A stretch of 64,000 bases of DNA, taken from assembly GCF_026213295.1 (NCBI RefSeq), contig NC_079413.1:17830164-17894163 (forward strand), in the 5' to 3' direction. How positions within the stretch are numbered: position 1 is the stretch's first letter; each line of letters opens with the position of its first letter. Position numbers and translations under genes: made by a program. This document shows, in pieces, positions 42,358 to 56,039 of the stretch. Below the pieces are notes generated by a model that was not told where the DNA came from, did no database searches, and saw only the letters and a list, made by a program, of their open reading frames with translations. Source of the stretch: Gadus chalcogrammus (taxonomy: Eukaryota > Chordata > Actinopteri > Gadiformes > Gadidae).

Positions 42358-42866
42358 CTATTTCATGTAGGCTAGGTGAAGCTGGGAGTGGAGCCCAATC
42401 AATGTACTCCTGCTGGTCAGTCAAGAAACTTAAGTCACCAGGGCACATACGACTCAAAAAAGCCGAGGATGTGCAAAACACAACAGCTTAATAAAAAACG
42501 AATTCCTCCTAGATCAAGCAAGGCGATGATGAAGCGAAAAAAGTGAGTCTGCAAAGACTCCGGCCCCAATCCGTCCTTCATGAAATCCATGGAAAGTGAA
42601 GGGAAAAACCAGAGTAATACGGTTTCCATTAGGTCCGCTACCACCGGGGGCGGAGCTACGGAGTTCGACTCTCCAATAACAAACTTCTCTCGTCCGTTTG
42701 TTATTTAAAAAAGGGCGGGAGTGCCATACTGGGAGACAAAACCTTGTCAATCGGCGATCCAATAGGAACCCCTCTACTCCGCTTTTCATTTGAAAAACGG
42801 CGGGAGAGAAATACCGGCAGTCAAGTCCAACTCGCCATCCGGCGAAAGGAGTTTCAACGATGGCGC

Positions 42867-44046
42867 TTAAAAGAACATGCCATCATTCTTAAGCCGTAGA
42901 AGGGGCACCAGACTCCAACACAGAGTTGCAGAGTGAGCCCCTGGACATGTCTTACATGTAGAAACTAACAAAGGGGCCGGGGGAAGACGAAGACGTAGAG
43001 CGCGGCCCCTGCTAGCCTCGCTATAACACAAAAACAACTTTTGTGTGGAGCGGAACGCGGCCGAGCGTTTCACGTACATAGCCAGCGCCCGCACAGGGCA
43101 CTGGATATGCAATTCCGCCTCCGCCTCACTAGAATGAGGCGGGGGGTGAAAAGCCTTAAGCACAATATCTCTCGACCGGAAAGGACTATTAATGTTCTTA
43201 GGGAGGAGCGTTTCCACTGCAGGGTGCGGAACGGATCGGTTCGCAAAGGTGCGGTACGGGTTGCGTTTCCACCGCCAAAAGCGGGCGTGACCTGGACTTA
43301 GCTGTACCCGTTTTGGCCTCTTTTTCAGTACTCCTCCGTTGGGGTACTGAAAACGAGACGAGACGCCTGAAAGGGTCCCGGGAAATTCTAGCTACACACC
43401 CCCTCCGTTGATTGGTCGACAGAATCATCACTTCCGGGAGACGTGGGGATAAAAACAAACAAACAGTAGCCTCGAGGTATTATTCTTTACAATTAAGATG
43501 TCGCGTAAAATGCTTGCTTGGGCGAACAAGGAGGTGGAGACGTTCGTCTGCATTATTGGGGAGGAAGACGTTGTTTGCGATGTTTAAGTAGCTGCCGCGG
43601 CGATCGACATCCGGCTTACCTTAAAGGGTACTGTCGGCGGTGGAAACGCGACCTCGGAACTGAGCTAGGCTATACCGCCCCCTCCCTACCGCACCTTTGC
43701 GAACCGAACCGTTCCGCACCCTGCGGTGGAAACGCGGCATAAGAGCGCCGATTTAAAGGACAGGGCATCCAAAGGGGCCTGAGACAGAGGCTCGAAAGGG
43801 TCCCTGGACAACCCGCGCAAGACGGTGGGGAGAACCCAGCGTGGTGTAAGCACGTGCTAAACAGGGCTAACCCATCTAGCCCCACGCAAGAACCTCTTGA
43901 CCAGTGGATGGCTGAAGATCGGTCCACCATCACAGCCCGCATGGCCAGCCGAAACAGCTGCCGCATACACCTTGATATTGGAAAAAGCCAAATCCTTCTC
44001 CAATAAGTGCTGTAGAAACGCAAGCACGCTTCCCACCTCGCAATGG
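42867..44046 (-). pseudogene. DIRS-like tyrosine recombinase, interrupted by a MITE
   Basis: N-terminal core-binding part: CEVGSVLAFLQHLLEKDLAF, NIKVYAAAVSAGHAG, HPLVKRFLRGARW, DPFEPLSQAPLDALSFKSAL. A 0.54-kb MITE follows, then SPFRSRDIVLKAFHPPPHSS and CPVRALAMYVKRSA-FRSTQKLFLCY. About 60 residues expected between the halves are missing. Catalytic R-H-R-Y residues are mostly lost. Confidence 0.75.
43203..43738. mobile_element. MITE inside the recombinase gene, Harbinger-like
   Basis: Ends CGTTTCCACTGCAGGGTGCGG and its near-complement, over 45 bp long, extending through TTCGCAAAGGTGCGGTA. A short plus-strand frame at 43498-43587 (MSRKMLAWANKEVETF) resembles the Myb/SANT start of Harbinger accessory proteins. 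Exact target duplication unclear because host sequence is also deleted here. Confidence 0.65.
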
Positions 44047-44346
44047 GATGGGACCAGTGGCGCAAAAAGTGGGTATGCACTATATGCGGCGCATAGGGGC
44101 GCCGCACCAGAGGGGGCGCCAAAGCGATGGAAGTAAATCATTTTGAGTCTGCATTTTCTGTTTTTAACAGCGTTTGTCTACATGATATGACGATCAATAA
44201 CAGAGGGACGTCATTGATAAGGCGCCCCCCCGCTCCTTCGCCTCCCTCCCCCCCTCCTCCCCACACGGCGCTCCAGTGGCTGCCCCCTCAACCACGCCCT
44301 GGAGGCGATTTGAACCGTATTGTCATCTGATGACACGTACCTCAAT

Positions 44347-45060
44347 ATGAAGAGGCAGAGAAGAAAGCCCTCAGGGTCACAACATAGAAAAAGAAAGATT
44401 GGGAAGGCGAAAGGGTGCGCGGGGATGAAAGAAAGATTTTCAAAGTGGTTGAAAGACAGTCGTTTTTATGTCAGTGTATCAAGAGGAGGCTTGTAAATAT
44501 TCAGGTTAGCTAAATCTACTACTAGTAAAACAACAGGTTACTGTTGTCTTGCAACTGTGTACTGATCAGAATGTAGCCTACAATATAACGGATCATAACA
44601 AGAAAAATAAAGGAACTTGTTTATTTTGTTTTACTTCAATCTCTCTGCAAGTCTTTGTTTTATGTCAATATACCCAGTAAAAACTGAGTTATAAAGTTGA
44701 TACTTTATAACTCTGTTAATAATCCAAAAGTAAATAAATTAATAATCCAAAAAAAAAAAAAAGGATTATTATCGTATCTGAATCGAGACTGAATTGTTCT
44801 ACACAGTATTGCGATGCATCGAAGAATCGATAATTTTTCCCACCCCTATTGGTTACTGTACTCCAACAGTTCTAACAGAGTCTATTGTTTTGCATGTAAG
44901 CTTTTTGGTGAAGGTAGAGTTGCTGACACGCGCCTTGTGGTGGGGTATAATAACTGGCAGTGTCTTTCAAAGATACTGAAGTACCATGAAACAAGTGGTT
45001 ACCACGTAAATGCTTATCTGCCCCCTCTAATCCTTACATGGCTCTAAAAACCTTAAAAGG
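44347..45060 (+). pseudogene. hAT transposase N-terminus with TTF-type zinc finger, broken
   Basis: ATG at 44347 opens a Lys/Arg-rich start (MKRQRRKPSGSQHRKRK, stop at 44494). After about 0.3 kb the TTF finger follows: YWLLYSNSSNRVYCFACKLF, NNWQCLSKILKYHETSGYH. This pattern is shared by ZMYM1/5-like hAT transposases. It is lost at 45021 where the foldback starts; no dimerisation or DDE region remains. Confidence 0.75.
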
Positions 45061-46117
45061 CAGCTTGGATGTTTTTATTTTCTGCAGTTTAGACTTCTTC
45101 TATAACCTATTTTTGAAAGCAAAACACCAAGTTCATTGATTTAACGAGGCAGAGTTATTTGAAACAATTTATTAAATAAATATTTGTGAGAGGTCATTCC
45201 TTCTCCTGAGTTTGCTTCCTATTTATGTCTAGTATACACCCCTACTGTCCAAAAGCATCCCCCCCCCCCCCCCCTTCACATATGGATTTGGAAAGTTGTT
45301 GCCACGTCCCAGTGGTGGAAGTATCATATAATATGAAAGAGGGCATTCAATTATACTACAATGATCAATTAGGAGGCCGAAGCCCTAAAGGAAGTGATGC
45401 AATAGTTGACTGAGTCGAGAAAATTTAAGTAAACTGTACCTTGGGGTCTCTTATATATCAAAAGGGGTTTCAAAGGACGCATACGCTTCAACCTGTGGCT
45501 CCAGCCCTACAAGAAATGACTCAGCATTGCACCTCACCCAGCGGCTCGCTTGTAAGATTTTGGCCTGAAGTTCTTCCCAGACCTACACCCTAACAGTCCA
45601 ACATGCATATCTGAGAATCAGGCCTCTCTTCAATAATGACAAAAAGTTATGAGAGAAATACACATTCACTTTTTGTTATCTCATAAGCGGTGTGGTGCCG
45701 GCTCCTTTTGACCTTTTGACCCCAGACTTCAAAGACGTGGCCACAGGCCAACTGTGTCTACACACATTAAGCCACAAATGTACACCTCCATCCCGCAAAA
45801 AATGGGGCCCAGAAGCGAACCTCTGTCTTATGTACATTGACTGTACTGTTGGAGATCACGCCCCTTTTCCGGCCTTTTCGAGATAGCTAGGGATGCTAAA
45901 ATGTTTACACACATTTCCCGGGGCCCCGAGAACAACATATCCAAGATTTGTAGTTCTAGCCCATAGAGAAAAAAAGTTTTCCCAAATGGACTGTCATTTG
46001 GACAAAGCCCCTCAGAAGTGTTGCCTGCAAGACCTAATGGTTCAGAATGTGGTGGAAAAACAGTTTTAGAGATAGGAAGGTCCTACCGCCCTGAAATTTC
46101 AATACAATATTCTAGGG

Positions 46118-47087
46118 CAGGGGTTTTCAAAGTGTGAGAGAGTGAGCCCCCCCTCAGAGAAAAAAATTCAGCTGAGCCCCCCCCCCCCCAATTTTTTTTT
46201 CTAAATACCTGTGTTTTGAAAGCTATTTTAATTATTTTACGCATTTCAAACATCTCCGATCATAATTTTAAAACATTTGGAACATATTTTTGAAACATTT
46301 GCAACAAATTTTTTAACATATTTTTTAAACATATTTCTGAAACATTACATCGTTTTTAAACAACAAAATTTAAAAACTTTATCTAAGCATGTTTTAGCTT
46401 AACCTTTTTGAAATACATTTGAACATCTTAATCTGTGTAAACTGCCAGTTTACAGATTCATTCAGGGTCCCCGACTCTGAATTTTCTGAGTCGAATCAGA
46501 TCTGCCTTTTCAGTCCAGAGATTCGACTATTCGGCGGGGTTTGTTTACCGGCATTGCTATGGTGACCTCAATTATTATAACCAACTGAAAACGTCGCCGG
46601 TTTGAAACTAAAACTGTGATTCTGAAAAAAGTATAAATGCTATCAAAATTCCGTTTCGATAGTATTGAAGATACAAGTGTGTAGATTTGTTTAATGGTTT
46701 GAACGATGGTAAACGGTTGAAAAAGGAATGAGTTACGATGTCTAGAAGTAGGTGTATCAGAATGGGCTGACTTCTTCAATGAAAACAGCTGAAAACGAAG
46801 CAGTATGAAACTAAAACTGTGATTCTGAAGACATTTTAAATGATATCGAAATGCTGTTTCGATATTATTGAAGATACAAGTGTGTAGATTTGTTAAATGG
46901 TTTGCACGAAGATAAACGGTTGAAAATTGATTTAGTTATGTTACTTCTACAGTTGAAGTACGACTGATGATTTGAATCATCGTCTTTCAGGGTTTTCTTC
47001 GGGTTTATTTTTTTCTCACGTCGCGCCCCCCCTGAAGAACTCTGGCGCCCCCCAGGGGGGGCGCGCCCCACAGTTTGAAAACCACTG
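46118..47087. mobile_element. hAT MITE with 8-bp target duplication TTCTAGGG
   Basis: Ends CAGGGGTTTTCAAAGTGTGA and TCAAAC-type complement ending GAAAACCACTG, flanked by TTCTAGGG at 46110-46117 and 47088-47095. Inside is an approximately 190-bp tandem direct duplication (46605 and 46795). Confidence 0.85.
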
Positions 47088-47095
47088 TTCTAGGG

Positions 47096-47220
47096 GCCTA
47101 ACTGGGACCCCCGCACCGAAACTTGGCCCGGTTGGACCCCGAGGGCAGGAAGGGGGGGCCCTTCCTGCCCGAAACTTGGCCCAGTCGGACCCCGAGTGCA
47201 GGAAGGGGGGGCCTGGACTT
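47096..47220. repeat. GC-rich short tandem duplication
   Basis: Two copies of a unit with GAAACTTGGCCC and GGACCCCGAG-GCAGGAAGG, period about 60-65 bp. Confidence 0.7.
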
Positions 47221-47380
47221 TCATAATCTTCGCTCGGCGAATGTAAAGGATGTTTGGTCGGATGTTATGACGGAGAATCATAATGTGAATGGGAATATTC
47301 TATAAATGTCTTGATATCATCTTTCGTCTCAACACTTCTGCTGCAGCCGCTTAAAGTCTCACTCCGAGAACCTTAAAATA

Positions 47381-48018
47381 TGAATCAATCCATTAGAAGT
47401 ATGAAAATATCTTCCCGGTGGCGTAACAGGGCAAACAAGGTGTCCTTTGACATCTACTTTTCGAGGCGATTGCAACAGTGCCACACATGATCATATTTGA
47501 ATATGTTTCGGGGTAGTAATTACCTGTCGATTTTGGAGGCCTTTATCAATAATGACCACCTATAGATTTGCTTCCCGATGGAGATTTTTGACAAATTACA
47601 TGTTATTTAGCATCTACACGTTAAGCTGAGTCCAATGAGATCAAGCTCGCCCTCTTGCTACACCAAGATCATGTCCTAGACCTAAGTGTACCATGTAAAA
47701 TACATGTTACCATTTGCTAGAGTGTCATGCTTGGTGTCATTGGACTCAGCTCAACGTGTAGATGCTAAATAACATGTCATTTGTAACAAATTTCTATCGG
47801 GAAGCAAATCAATAGCTGCTCATTATTGATTAAGGCCTCCAATTTTGACAGCTAATTACTACCATTAACATGTTCGAATATGCTCATGTGTGGCACCGTT
47901 GCAATCGTAGATGTTGAAGGACACCTTGTTCGCCCTCTTACGCCACCGGGAAGATATTATATGCTTCTGATTGCTTCTGATATTTACTTGCTTCTGATTG
48001 ACTAATGAATTGATTCAG
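47381..48018. repeat. Second foldback inside the first
   Basis: Arms 47381-47639 and 47737-48018, sharing ATATCTTCCCGGTGGCGTAA and GCATCTACACGTT-AGCTGAG, with a 97-bp loop. The right arm has extra TGCTTCTGAT repeats. Confidence 0.8.
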
Positions 48019-49320
48019 CTATTTCCCCAGAAGTCTGGGGTCAAAAGGTCAAAAGGAGCCGGCACCACGCCGCTTATGAGACAACAAAAGTTAATGTGTA
48101 TTTCTCTCATAACTTTTTGTCATTATTAAAGAGAGGCCTGATTCTCAGATATGCAGGTTGGATGGCTACGGTGTAGGTCTGGGAAGAACTTCAGGCCAAA
48201 ATCTTGCAAGCGAGCTGCTGTGGGTGCAGGTGCAACGAGATGGAGCACTTGCTGAGTCATTTCCTGTAGGGCTGGAGCCACAGGTTGTAGCGTATGCGTC
48301 CTTTGAGACCCCCTTTGATATATAAGAGACCTCAAGGTACAGCTTACTTAAATGTTGTCGACCCAGTCACCTATTTCATCACTTCCTTTAGGGCTTCGGC
48401 CTCCTAATTGATCATTGTAGTATAATTGAATGCCCTCTTTCATATATATGATACCTCCACCACTGGGATGTGGCAAAAATTCTCCAAATCCATATGGGGA
48501 GGGGGGGGTGATGCTTGTGGACAGTAGGGTTGTACACTAGACATAAATAGGAAGCAAACTCAGGAGAAGGAATGACCTCTCACAAATATTTATTTAATAA
48601 ATTGTTTCAAATTCAATTCTGCCTCGTTAAATCAATGAGCTTGGTGTTTTGCTTTCAAAAATAGGTTATAGAAGAAGTCTAAACTGCAGAAAATAAAAAC
48701 ATCCAAGCTTCCTTTTAAGGATACCTTGGAATATCTGTCTATTTTTTAACCATCGGACCCTAGTTTACGACAAAAACAACACAATTGACGGCAGCTCCTT
48801 TTCCGCGTGGTTTTTAGAGCCATGTAAGGATAAGAGGGGGTGGTCGATAGCAACCACCATAGCAACCATGACGGTCAAGTGACTGGATGCAGCCCCGTTG
48901 AAAAAAATAGAATACCACCCTACACACTGAGGAGAATAATGATATTTAAATTATTATGACCATGAAGTCTTTATTTGCATGGGTCTACATTTCGTTCTGT
49001 GTAGCATGGAAAAATCGGAGAAACACTCCCATTCAGAATGCATTGGTTTACATTTCGTTCTTTGGAGCACGGTTATTTTTATTTATTTTCAGTTTTTGAG
49101 GAGGTGCTTAATTTTTCTGCAATAATCCAAAATCCAATGGAAAAATCCGTTGGCTTTTTGTCAAGGGAACCCAGGGCGACGCTCACTTCCGGGTTGGCCA
49201 ACATACGTCATCCCTCCACCACTCTATACTGTAATAACACATGTTGAAGTTGAATGATAATGAATGAATTTATTCTTTATTCTGCCTTAGTATTTATTTA
49301 TTTATTTAGCAGCGAAATGC

Positions 49321-50105
<785 letters not shown>

Positions 50106-50319
50106 ATAGCACGGAATGATGTTACACTGGCAGGGCATCTTAGAAAGGCTGCCTCTAAAAAAAAACACCGGATATCTGTCCTGGTGCACTCAAAATGAAT
50201 TTTTTTATTCAATATCAGAGTGTGTTTTAGGTTAAATTTGTGCCCAGATCAAAGAGGGGGGGGGGGGGCGCCTGCTATGTGTCTGCATACCCCCCAGAAA
50301 GTAGGCAGTTGCGCCTCTG

Positions 50320-50870
50320 GATGGGACATCGTGGTTCCTGTCACACCAATCAGAGAAAGCGCATCACTTTGCCGCATAGAGGGAAGAAGTAGATGGCACA
50401 TGAGCACCCTGGATAGTGTTGATAACCGCTTCAGGCAAACCTTTGCCCTGCAGGATCAACCTCTCAGGAGCCAGACCAACAACCGTCCCGATACATCGGG
50501 CGGGTGGTGCACCGTCCCATGGGCCTGTGAAAGCGCATCCGGTCTGAACGGTACCGGCCACGGCGCCGTCCCTGAGAGTGCCGCCAGCTCTGGAAACCAT
50601 AGAGCAGAGCGGTTCTCCGGAGCCACTATACTAAGAGACAATCTCTCCTGTCTGACCCGTTCCAGAAGAGGAAGGATCAGCTGGAGCGGAGGAAACGCAT
50701 ACAAGAGAACCCGCGGCCAAGAATGTGTGCGCCAACGCATCCACCCTCAACGGGGGAAGATCCCGAGGGTTGAGAGAGAACCACCACCTGCAGTGTGTGT
50801 TCTCCCTGCACGCAACCCTTTAAGACGCACAAGGACACCCAATGCCAAAATCCCCTGAACAAGCCTCGAT
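50320..50870 (-). pseudogene. DIRS-like RNase H end and linker before the recombinase
   Basis: Reads, with frame changes, RVLLYAFPPLQLILPLLERV then VAPENRSALWFPELAALSG, LSQAHGTVHHPP and SLYAAKW-FSDWC. These motifs precede the recombinase in fish DIRS elements. The reading region is cut at 50320 by an hAT end and resumes at 44046. Confidence 0.75.
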
Positions 50871-51395
50871 TTTTGACGAACTCGGAGTGAGACTGCGTTT
50901 GTCAAGGAACTGCTGAGGGAATATTTTGATATGAATATATAATACAGTTATTACCACACACAGAAGACTGTCACAACAGTGTCGCTTGGATAAAAGATGC
51001 AGTGTTTGTCAAATATTAATTGAAATGGGGCAAGTACTAACAACTATTATAACTTATAACTTATTCAAACAATAAAATTAACTTATCAATATGGAGCCGG
51101 TGCCCCCATATTTTCCCACCGGCACACAGGCAATCAGTTGATTGAACATGATTGAAAAAGAAACATTAAGAATAAATAATCCACATTATACATTCAATTG
51201 TAACTATTAACTAACTTATAAAGGAGTATATGATATTTATTTTACTAATTTTGAATGCCCGTAGCCATAAATCCCCCCCCCCCCCAAGCTATTTGACTAG
51301 AGTTCTGTGAATCTGAGGCCCAACGCCATTGAAAGCGCTGTCTCAAGTGCTTTTAGATTTTTCATAAATATATATAATTATATATGTATATATAT

Positions 51396-51848
51396 TTATA
51401 CCACGGTCTGCGGGAATACTCGATTCTGATTGGATGCAGGGTGTGCATTAACTCCTGATATACGGACACCTGGACAAGTAGTTCCGTCAAATTGTCTGTT
51501 TACCGTTCTCAATTAATGCGCTAGCTGGCATATCGTCTCTAAAATAGTAGTAACCATAGCAACGGGAAAAAAAACAAAGCTCAGCGGACTATAATACCTC
51601 CCGCTACCTCCCGTTCTAAAGTCGTAGCTATGGTCCGTCCTAATTACTGGAGGAGTGAACAACGTTTCCGTTGCATGAGAACCCAACGGGCATGTAATGG
51701 TGGTTCCGGGCATTAGTCGGACCCTCAGGCGTAACCAGGGAAACAAATGTATGTTTTGTGGAGAACTTTATATTCAGATTGTAAAACGCATGAAAATATA
51801 AATTAATGGTCTTAATTTGGTCACCGTTGGTAAGTGACCGTGGTATAA
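51396..51848. mobile_element. Possible MITE with TTATACCACGGTC ends
   Basis: A 13-bp inverted pair at 51396-51408 and 51836-51848, next to an AT-rich repeat. Short ends only; class unknown. Confidence 0.4.
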
Positions 51849-51850
51849 GC

Positions 51851-51992
51851 GGGATAATGCCCTTCGAGGTGTCCATTATCAGGAATGAATGGCCTTTGCG
51901 GAGGCAACCGTCCTCCGCTTCGCGTCGGACGGTTCACGCCTCCACGTCGTCCATTAATTCCTGATAATGGACACCTCGTCGGGCATTATCCC
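51851..51992. repeat. 142-bp hairpin next to an AT microsatellite
   Basis: Arms 51851-51892 and 51951-51992 (42 bp, few mismatches) and a loop that itself pairs (CCGTCC with GGACGG, GAGGC with GCCTC). Confidence 0.8.
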
Positions 51993-52165
<173 letters not shown>

Positions 52166-52252
52166 AACTCATCAAGAGGACAATGATGATGAAGGGTTAA
52201 CCAACCAGGAGGATGAGGATGATGAAGAAGGGAGTACGATGATGATGATATA

Positions 52253-52965
52253 GAGTGGCGAAGTCACGCCCCTTCCGGTAGAGCTCATGGGACCTATGAG
52301 ATCGAAAAATATGAATGGGTGTCAATGGAGAGAAAATAATTATTTTCTGGTCCCAGTCTTTATATGCCCTGGATTAACATATGTTGTTTGTGGATTTAAA
52401 TGATAATTTCTCATGCAAAGAAAACTAAAAATGTTCGTGAAGAAGTTTGATAATTTTAGGTTTTATGTGAGGCCGCTTTGTGAACTACAGCTCTTCGCTG
52501 CTCTCGACGCATATGATATACGTCACCACACCCGCCCTTGGAACTCGGCACAGAGATGGCGATCTCTCTGCCCCACTTCACCGCTTTTTCCAAGGGGAGG
52601 ATAAAAGCATCGAAAGAGGTGAAAACCATTATAAATCGGGGCACGTGCAGAGTTTCAGTTATGCCGATGGGAAGATTGTCGGTCTTCTCCACGCCAGTCG
52701 CAGGGAGCGTGACGTCACATACGAGCCGTGTAGTCTTTCTCGTTGTGTTTTCTCTACAGCCTTTATCTGAACAATTGCACAATAAACGGTCGAACTCTTT
52801 GCATGAAAAATTATCCTTTAAATCCACAAACAACATATGTGTAATCCAGGGCATAAAAAGACCGGGACCAGAAAATAATTATTTTCTCTCCATTGACACC
52901 CATTCATATTTTTCGATCTCATAGGTCCCATGAGCCCTACCGGAAGGAGCGTGACTTCGCCACTC
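52253..52965. mobile_element. Non-autonomous element with about 168-bp terminal inverted repeats
   Basis: Arms 52253-52420 and 52797-52965 start GAGTGGCGAAGTCACGCCCC, each bordered by TATA. The target duplication (TA or TATA) is ambiguous because it is palindromic. Frames inside match no family. Confidence 0.75.
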
Positions 52966-52971
52966 TATAGG

Positions 52972-53803
52972 AAGGAGGAACAGCGCCGTGGGATTGAACT
53001 CTTCCAGACTCTTTGATTCTGAGCTCTCTTCCGCTCCATCAGAGACCTCATTGGCCGTCCTCCCGCGGAATTCTCCCGCGGAGTCCTTCCGCGGAGTTCT
53101 CCCGCAGAGTTCACCCAATGTTTCCATCAGACGTCTCGTGGTCCTCTCAGCTTCAACCAAGTAGACGCTTACAGTCCGGAACCCCCATTTTACTTCTTAT
53201 GGAAAAAATGTTTTCTTTCCTTCAGTGATTGTAATTTCCCCTTCTCCATCTCCATTATCTATTTGTGAAAGCCTCAAATGTGTCTCAGAAACGAGACACC
53301 CACTGCCCGGGGGACTGGGGAGTATTTTGGTTTCTCTATGGAGTCGATGCGGGCAGAGCCTAACCCCGGTCGGCAAGAGGGAGGACGCGCCCTCGCTGGC
53401 TTTGTAGTGCGCTGCGCGCTGTCTCTGCTCCTCAATTATCTCTTCTCGCTTCAATAAACATCAATTCTGGATGGCAAGAAAACCGGTGCAAATCATCCAT
53501 TATTTATCAGCTTTCCTTTTTAAGAGAGTGCTGGCGGCTGAACGCAGCGCATATCCAGTTGTGATAAACGGACAACGACAGGACGTGTTGCAGACGATGA
53601 GGCTGCAGTACGGAGACGGTTAACTATGAACATGATTAAATGTATGTATGATATTTGACATCATGGTTATGGTAGGCCTATTCGATTAAATCAAAATGCT
53701 TCAAGGTTCATGGATGGGGATTGGTGCTTGCTTTAGGATATCGACTTTACAGTTTCGCTGACCAGTTTTTTTTTCAGAATCATGTGATTCAGGTCGCTAT
53801 CGT
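52972..53803. other. Unassigned stretch between inverted-repeat elements
   Basis: Carries a TCCCGCGGA short repeat (53060-53110), and an AATAAA at 53454 after a T/C-rich run that looks LTR-like without a proven partner. No gene recognised. Confidence 0.35.
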
Positions 53804-54863
53804 TAAAGGCGGCTGCATGCTTCAGCGTTGGTGTTACGTTGTTGCGCAAAATTTACTCAAAGCAATTCATGCTCCCTTTTAGGTTGCGCGTGTTGCCAAG
53901 CAATTTACCGCCAGAACAGTAGGTGGAGTAATATGTGGAGGAAAGTTTTTCGTTGAAGACGACCTCGAGAATGACGTCTTTGTCTGTGGGAGTCGTTGGT
54001 TTGTTTATGTGCCAGATCGTGTTCTCCCCATACACAGTGAATGATGGCAACAGACAGAGGAACAGGGGTGATGAAGTTGTTGATCATTGGGGTTGTATAA
54101 ATGTGCATATCTCTCTACATTTTAAAACGACATAATGTGTTGGCAGCAAAGTTAACTTCACTTCAGGTTAATGCTTTTGTATATGAGCCTGCCGGGTGAT
54201 ACTCCAGACAGGAAGTAGTAACCAGACCAGCAAACCAATCACAGCCTTGCAGGCTGGGCGACTCGCGTAAAAGCTTACGTAAAAAATGACGCAAGTCTAG
54301 AAAAATCGCCCGACGCACGCAAGACGTGAGAAGTCGCGCAAGGGGGGCGCAAGGGCGCGCAAGGGCCTCTTGCGCTTGCGCTTACGCTTACGTAACCGAG
54401 CATAAACCAGCCTTAAGGCTGGTTTATTACTACTGGTTACTACTTCCTGTCTGGAGTATCACCCGGCAGGCTCATATACAAAAGCATTAACCTGAAGTGA
54501 AGTTAACTTTGCTGCCAACACATTATGTCGTTTTAAAATGTAGAGAGATATGCACATTTATACAACCCCAATGATCAGCAACTTCATCACCCCTGTTCCT
54601 CTGTCTGTTGCCATCATTCACTGTGTATGGGGAGAACACGATCTGGCACATAAACAAACCAACGACTCCCACAGACAAAGACGTCATTCTCGAGGTCGTC
54701 TTCAACGAAAAACTTTCCTCCACATATTACTCCACCTACTGTTCTGGCGGTAAATTGCTTGGCAACACGCGCAACACGCGCAACCTAAAAGGGAGCATGA
54801 ATTGCTTTGAGTAAATTTTGCGCAACAACGTAACACCAACGCTGAAGCATGCAGCCGCCTTTA
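53804..54863. mobile_element. 1.06-kb palindromic element, arms over 420 bp
   Basis: Arms 53804-54225 and 54433-54863 are near-identical inverted copies. Differences include a 9-bp duplicated AACACGCGC in the right arm and one Val/Ala codon in the mirrored 66-codon frames. Ends TTAAAGGCGGCTGCATGC; TTA may be the target. The loop contains a perfect 26-bp palindrome at 54402-54427. Confidence 0.85.
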
Positions 54864-54978
54864 GTCCGTCTGTGTCACCTGTCATCAGGACGGCCAATTA
54901 TCTGCAGCCGGCGGAGAAGAGCCAGCCAGCAAGGCTTCAGCGTCTGTTCTGATGCTCACAGACCAATGCACGTGCACC

Positions 54979-55110
<132 letters not shown>

Positions 55111-55269
55111 GCACACACACACACACACACACACACCCAACACACACGCACACAACCACACACACAACCATGTCAGGGACATGTACACTGACACACACAC
55201 ACACACATCTAACACACAAACATAACCAAGACACACACACAACAACCAACACACACACAACCACACATC

Positions 55270-56030
55270 TGTTTTTTAGAGGACTACTCTGGCAGTTTTC
55301 CACCATGGCCCTGTTTTACATCATTTTGGGTCCACGTCACAAATTAGGTTTTCAGCTCAGTACCCCCTTCACCAGCACTTTGAATTTTTTTTAAATTAAA
55401 ATAATGAATGTATGTGTGTTCTATTTGCCAGTGTAAAGATTAAGGTTGCAAATCCTCACAATTTACTGAGAAACATGGGCCTGTCTGTCATGCAACTGTT
55501 GGCTCATATCTCCCCTCAAAGGAAGCCCAACGCCAGGGGAGGGTCAGAAGATGTAGAGATGAATTCCAATATATTCTTCCTAAAACTGACGACATTTCAG
55601 TGTTCCTGGAAGCACTTGCTTTTCCACAGAATCTCCTTTCTCCTTGTTCTCAGATTGACATTTCAACTATTTGTAAATTTTCTCGATTTTCTATTGTTTT
55701 GCTTTCAGAATTCAAACCTGCTTATAGTGAAAAAAACGAAAGAATGTATTATTAATTATTGTTTTTATATTTTCTGAAATATTTTTTAGCGCACTCATTT
55801 AGATTTTCGAGACATGTGGAAAACACAGGTTGAAATGTCTTTATAACAGCCGATGAATAAACAGGATTCCTTATTGAGCCAAATTGACACCAGTATGCTC
55901 ACCGATGATGAGCAGTTGGAGGCATGATGCGCCTTTATTGGGGTGAGCTCAGCTTAAACCAGGAGGAGGAGAGGGGTGTGTTTCATGGTGCAAAACACAA
56001 GGAATGGTTCTGTGCTGAGGAAGGGGCCTT
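55270..56030. other. Non-coding, AT-rich
   Basis: No family resemblance in any frame; nothing else recognised. Confidence 0.4.
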
Positions 56031-56039
56031 GCCCTTACT

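Larger units (their letters stand above)
45021..48840. mobile_element. 3.8-kb foldback element with 0.7-0.8-kb inverted arms
   Basis: Arms 45021-45730 and 48030-48840 are inverted copies; the right arm has about 100 bp extra near 48721-48815. Ends read CCCCCTCTAATCCTTACATG and complement. A 2.3-kb centre holds an hAT MITE and a second foldback. No protein recognised; family unknown. Confidence 0.75.

Noticed and set aside
52879..53160. 93-codon acidic minus-strand frame
   Set aside because: Overlaps the terminal repeat of the 52253-52965 element and a TCCCGCGGA repeat; no family resemblance.
53226..53470. Possible solo LTR with AATAAA at 53454
   Set aside because: Some promoter-leader-like composition, but no TG...CA ends, target duplication or second copy could be shown.
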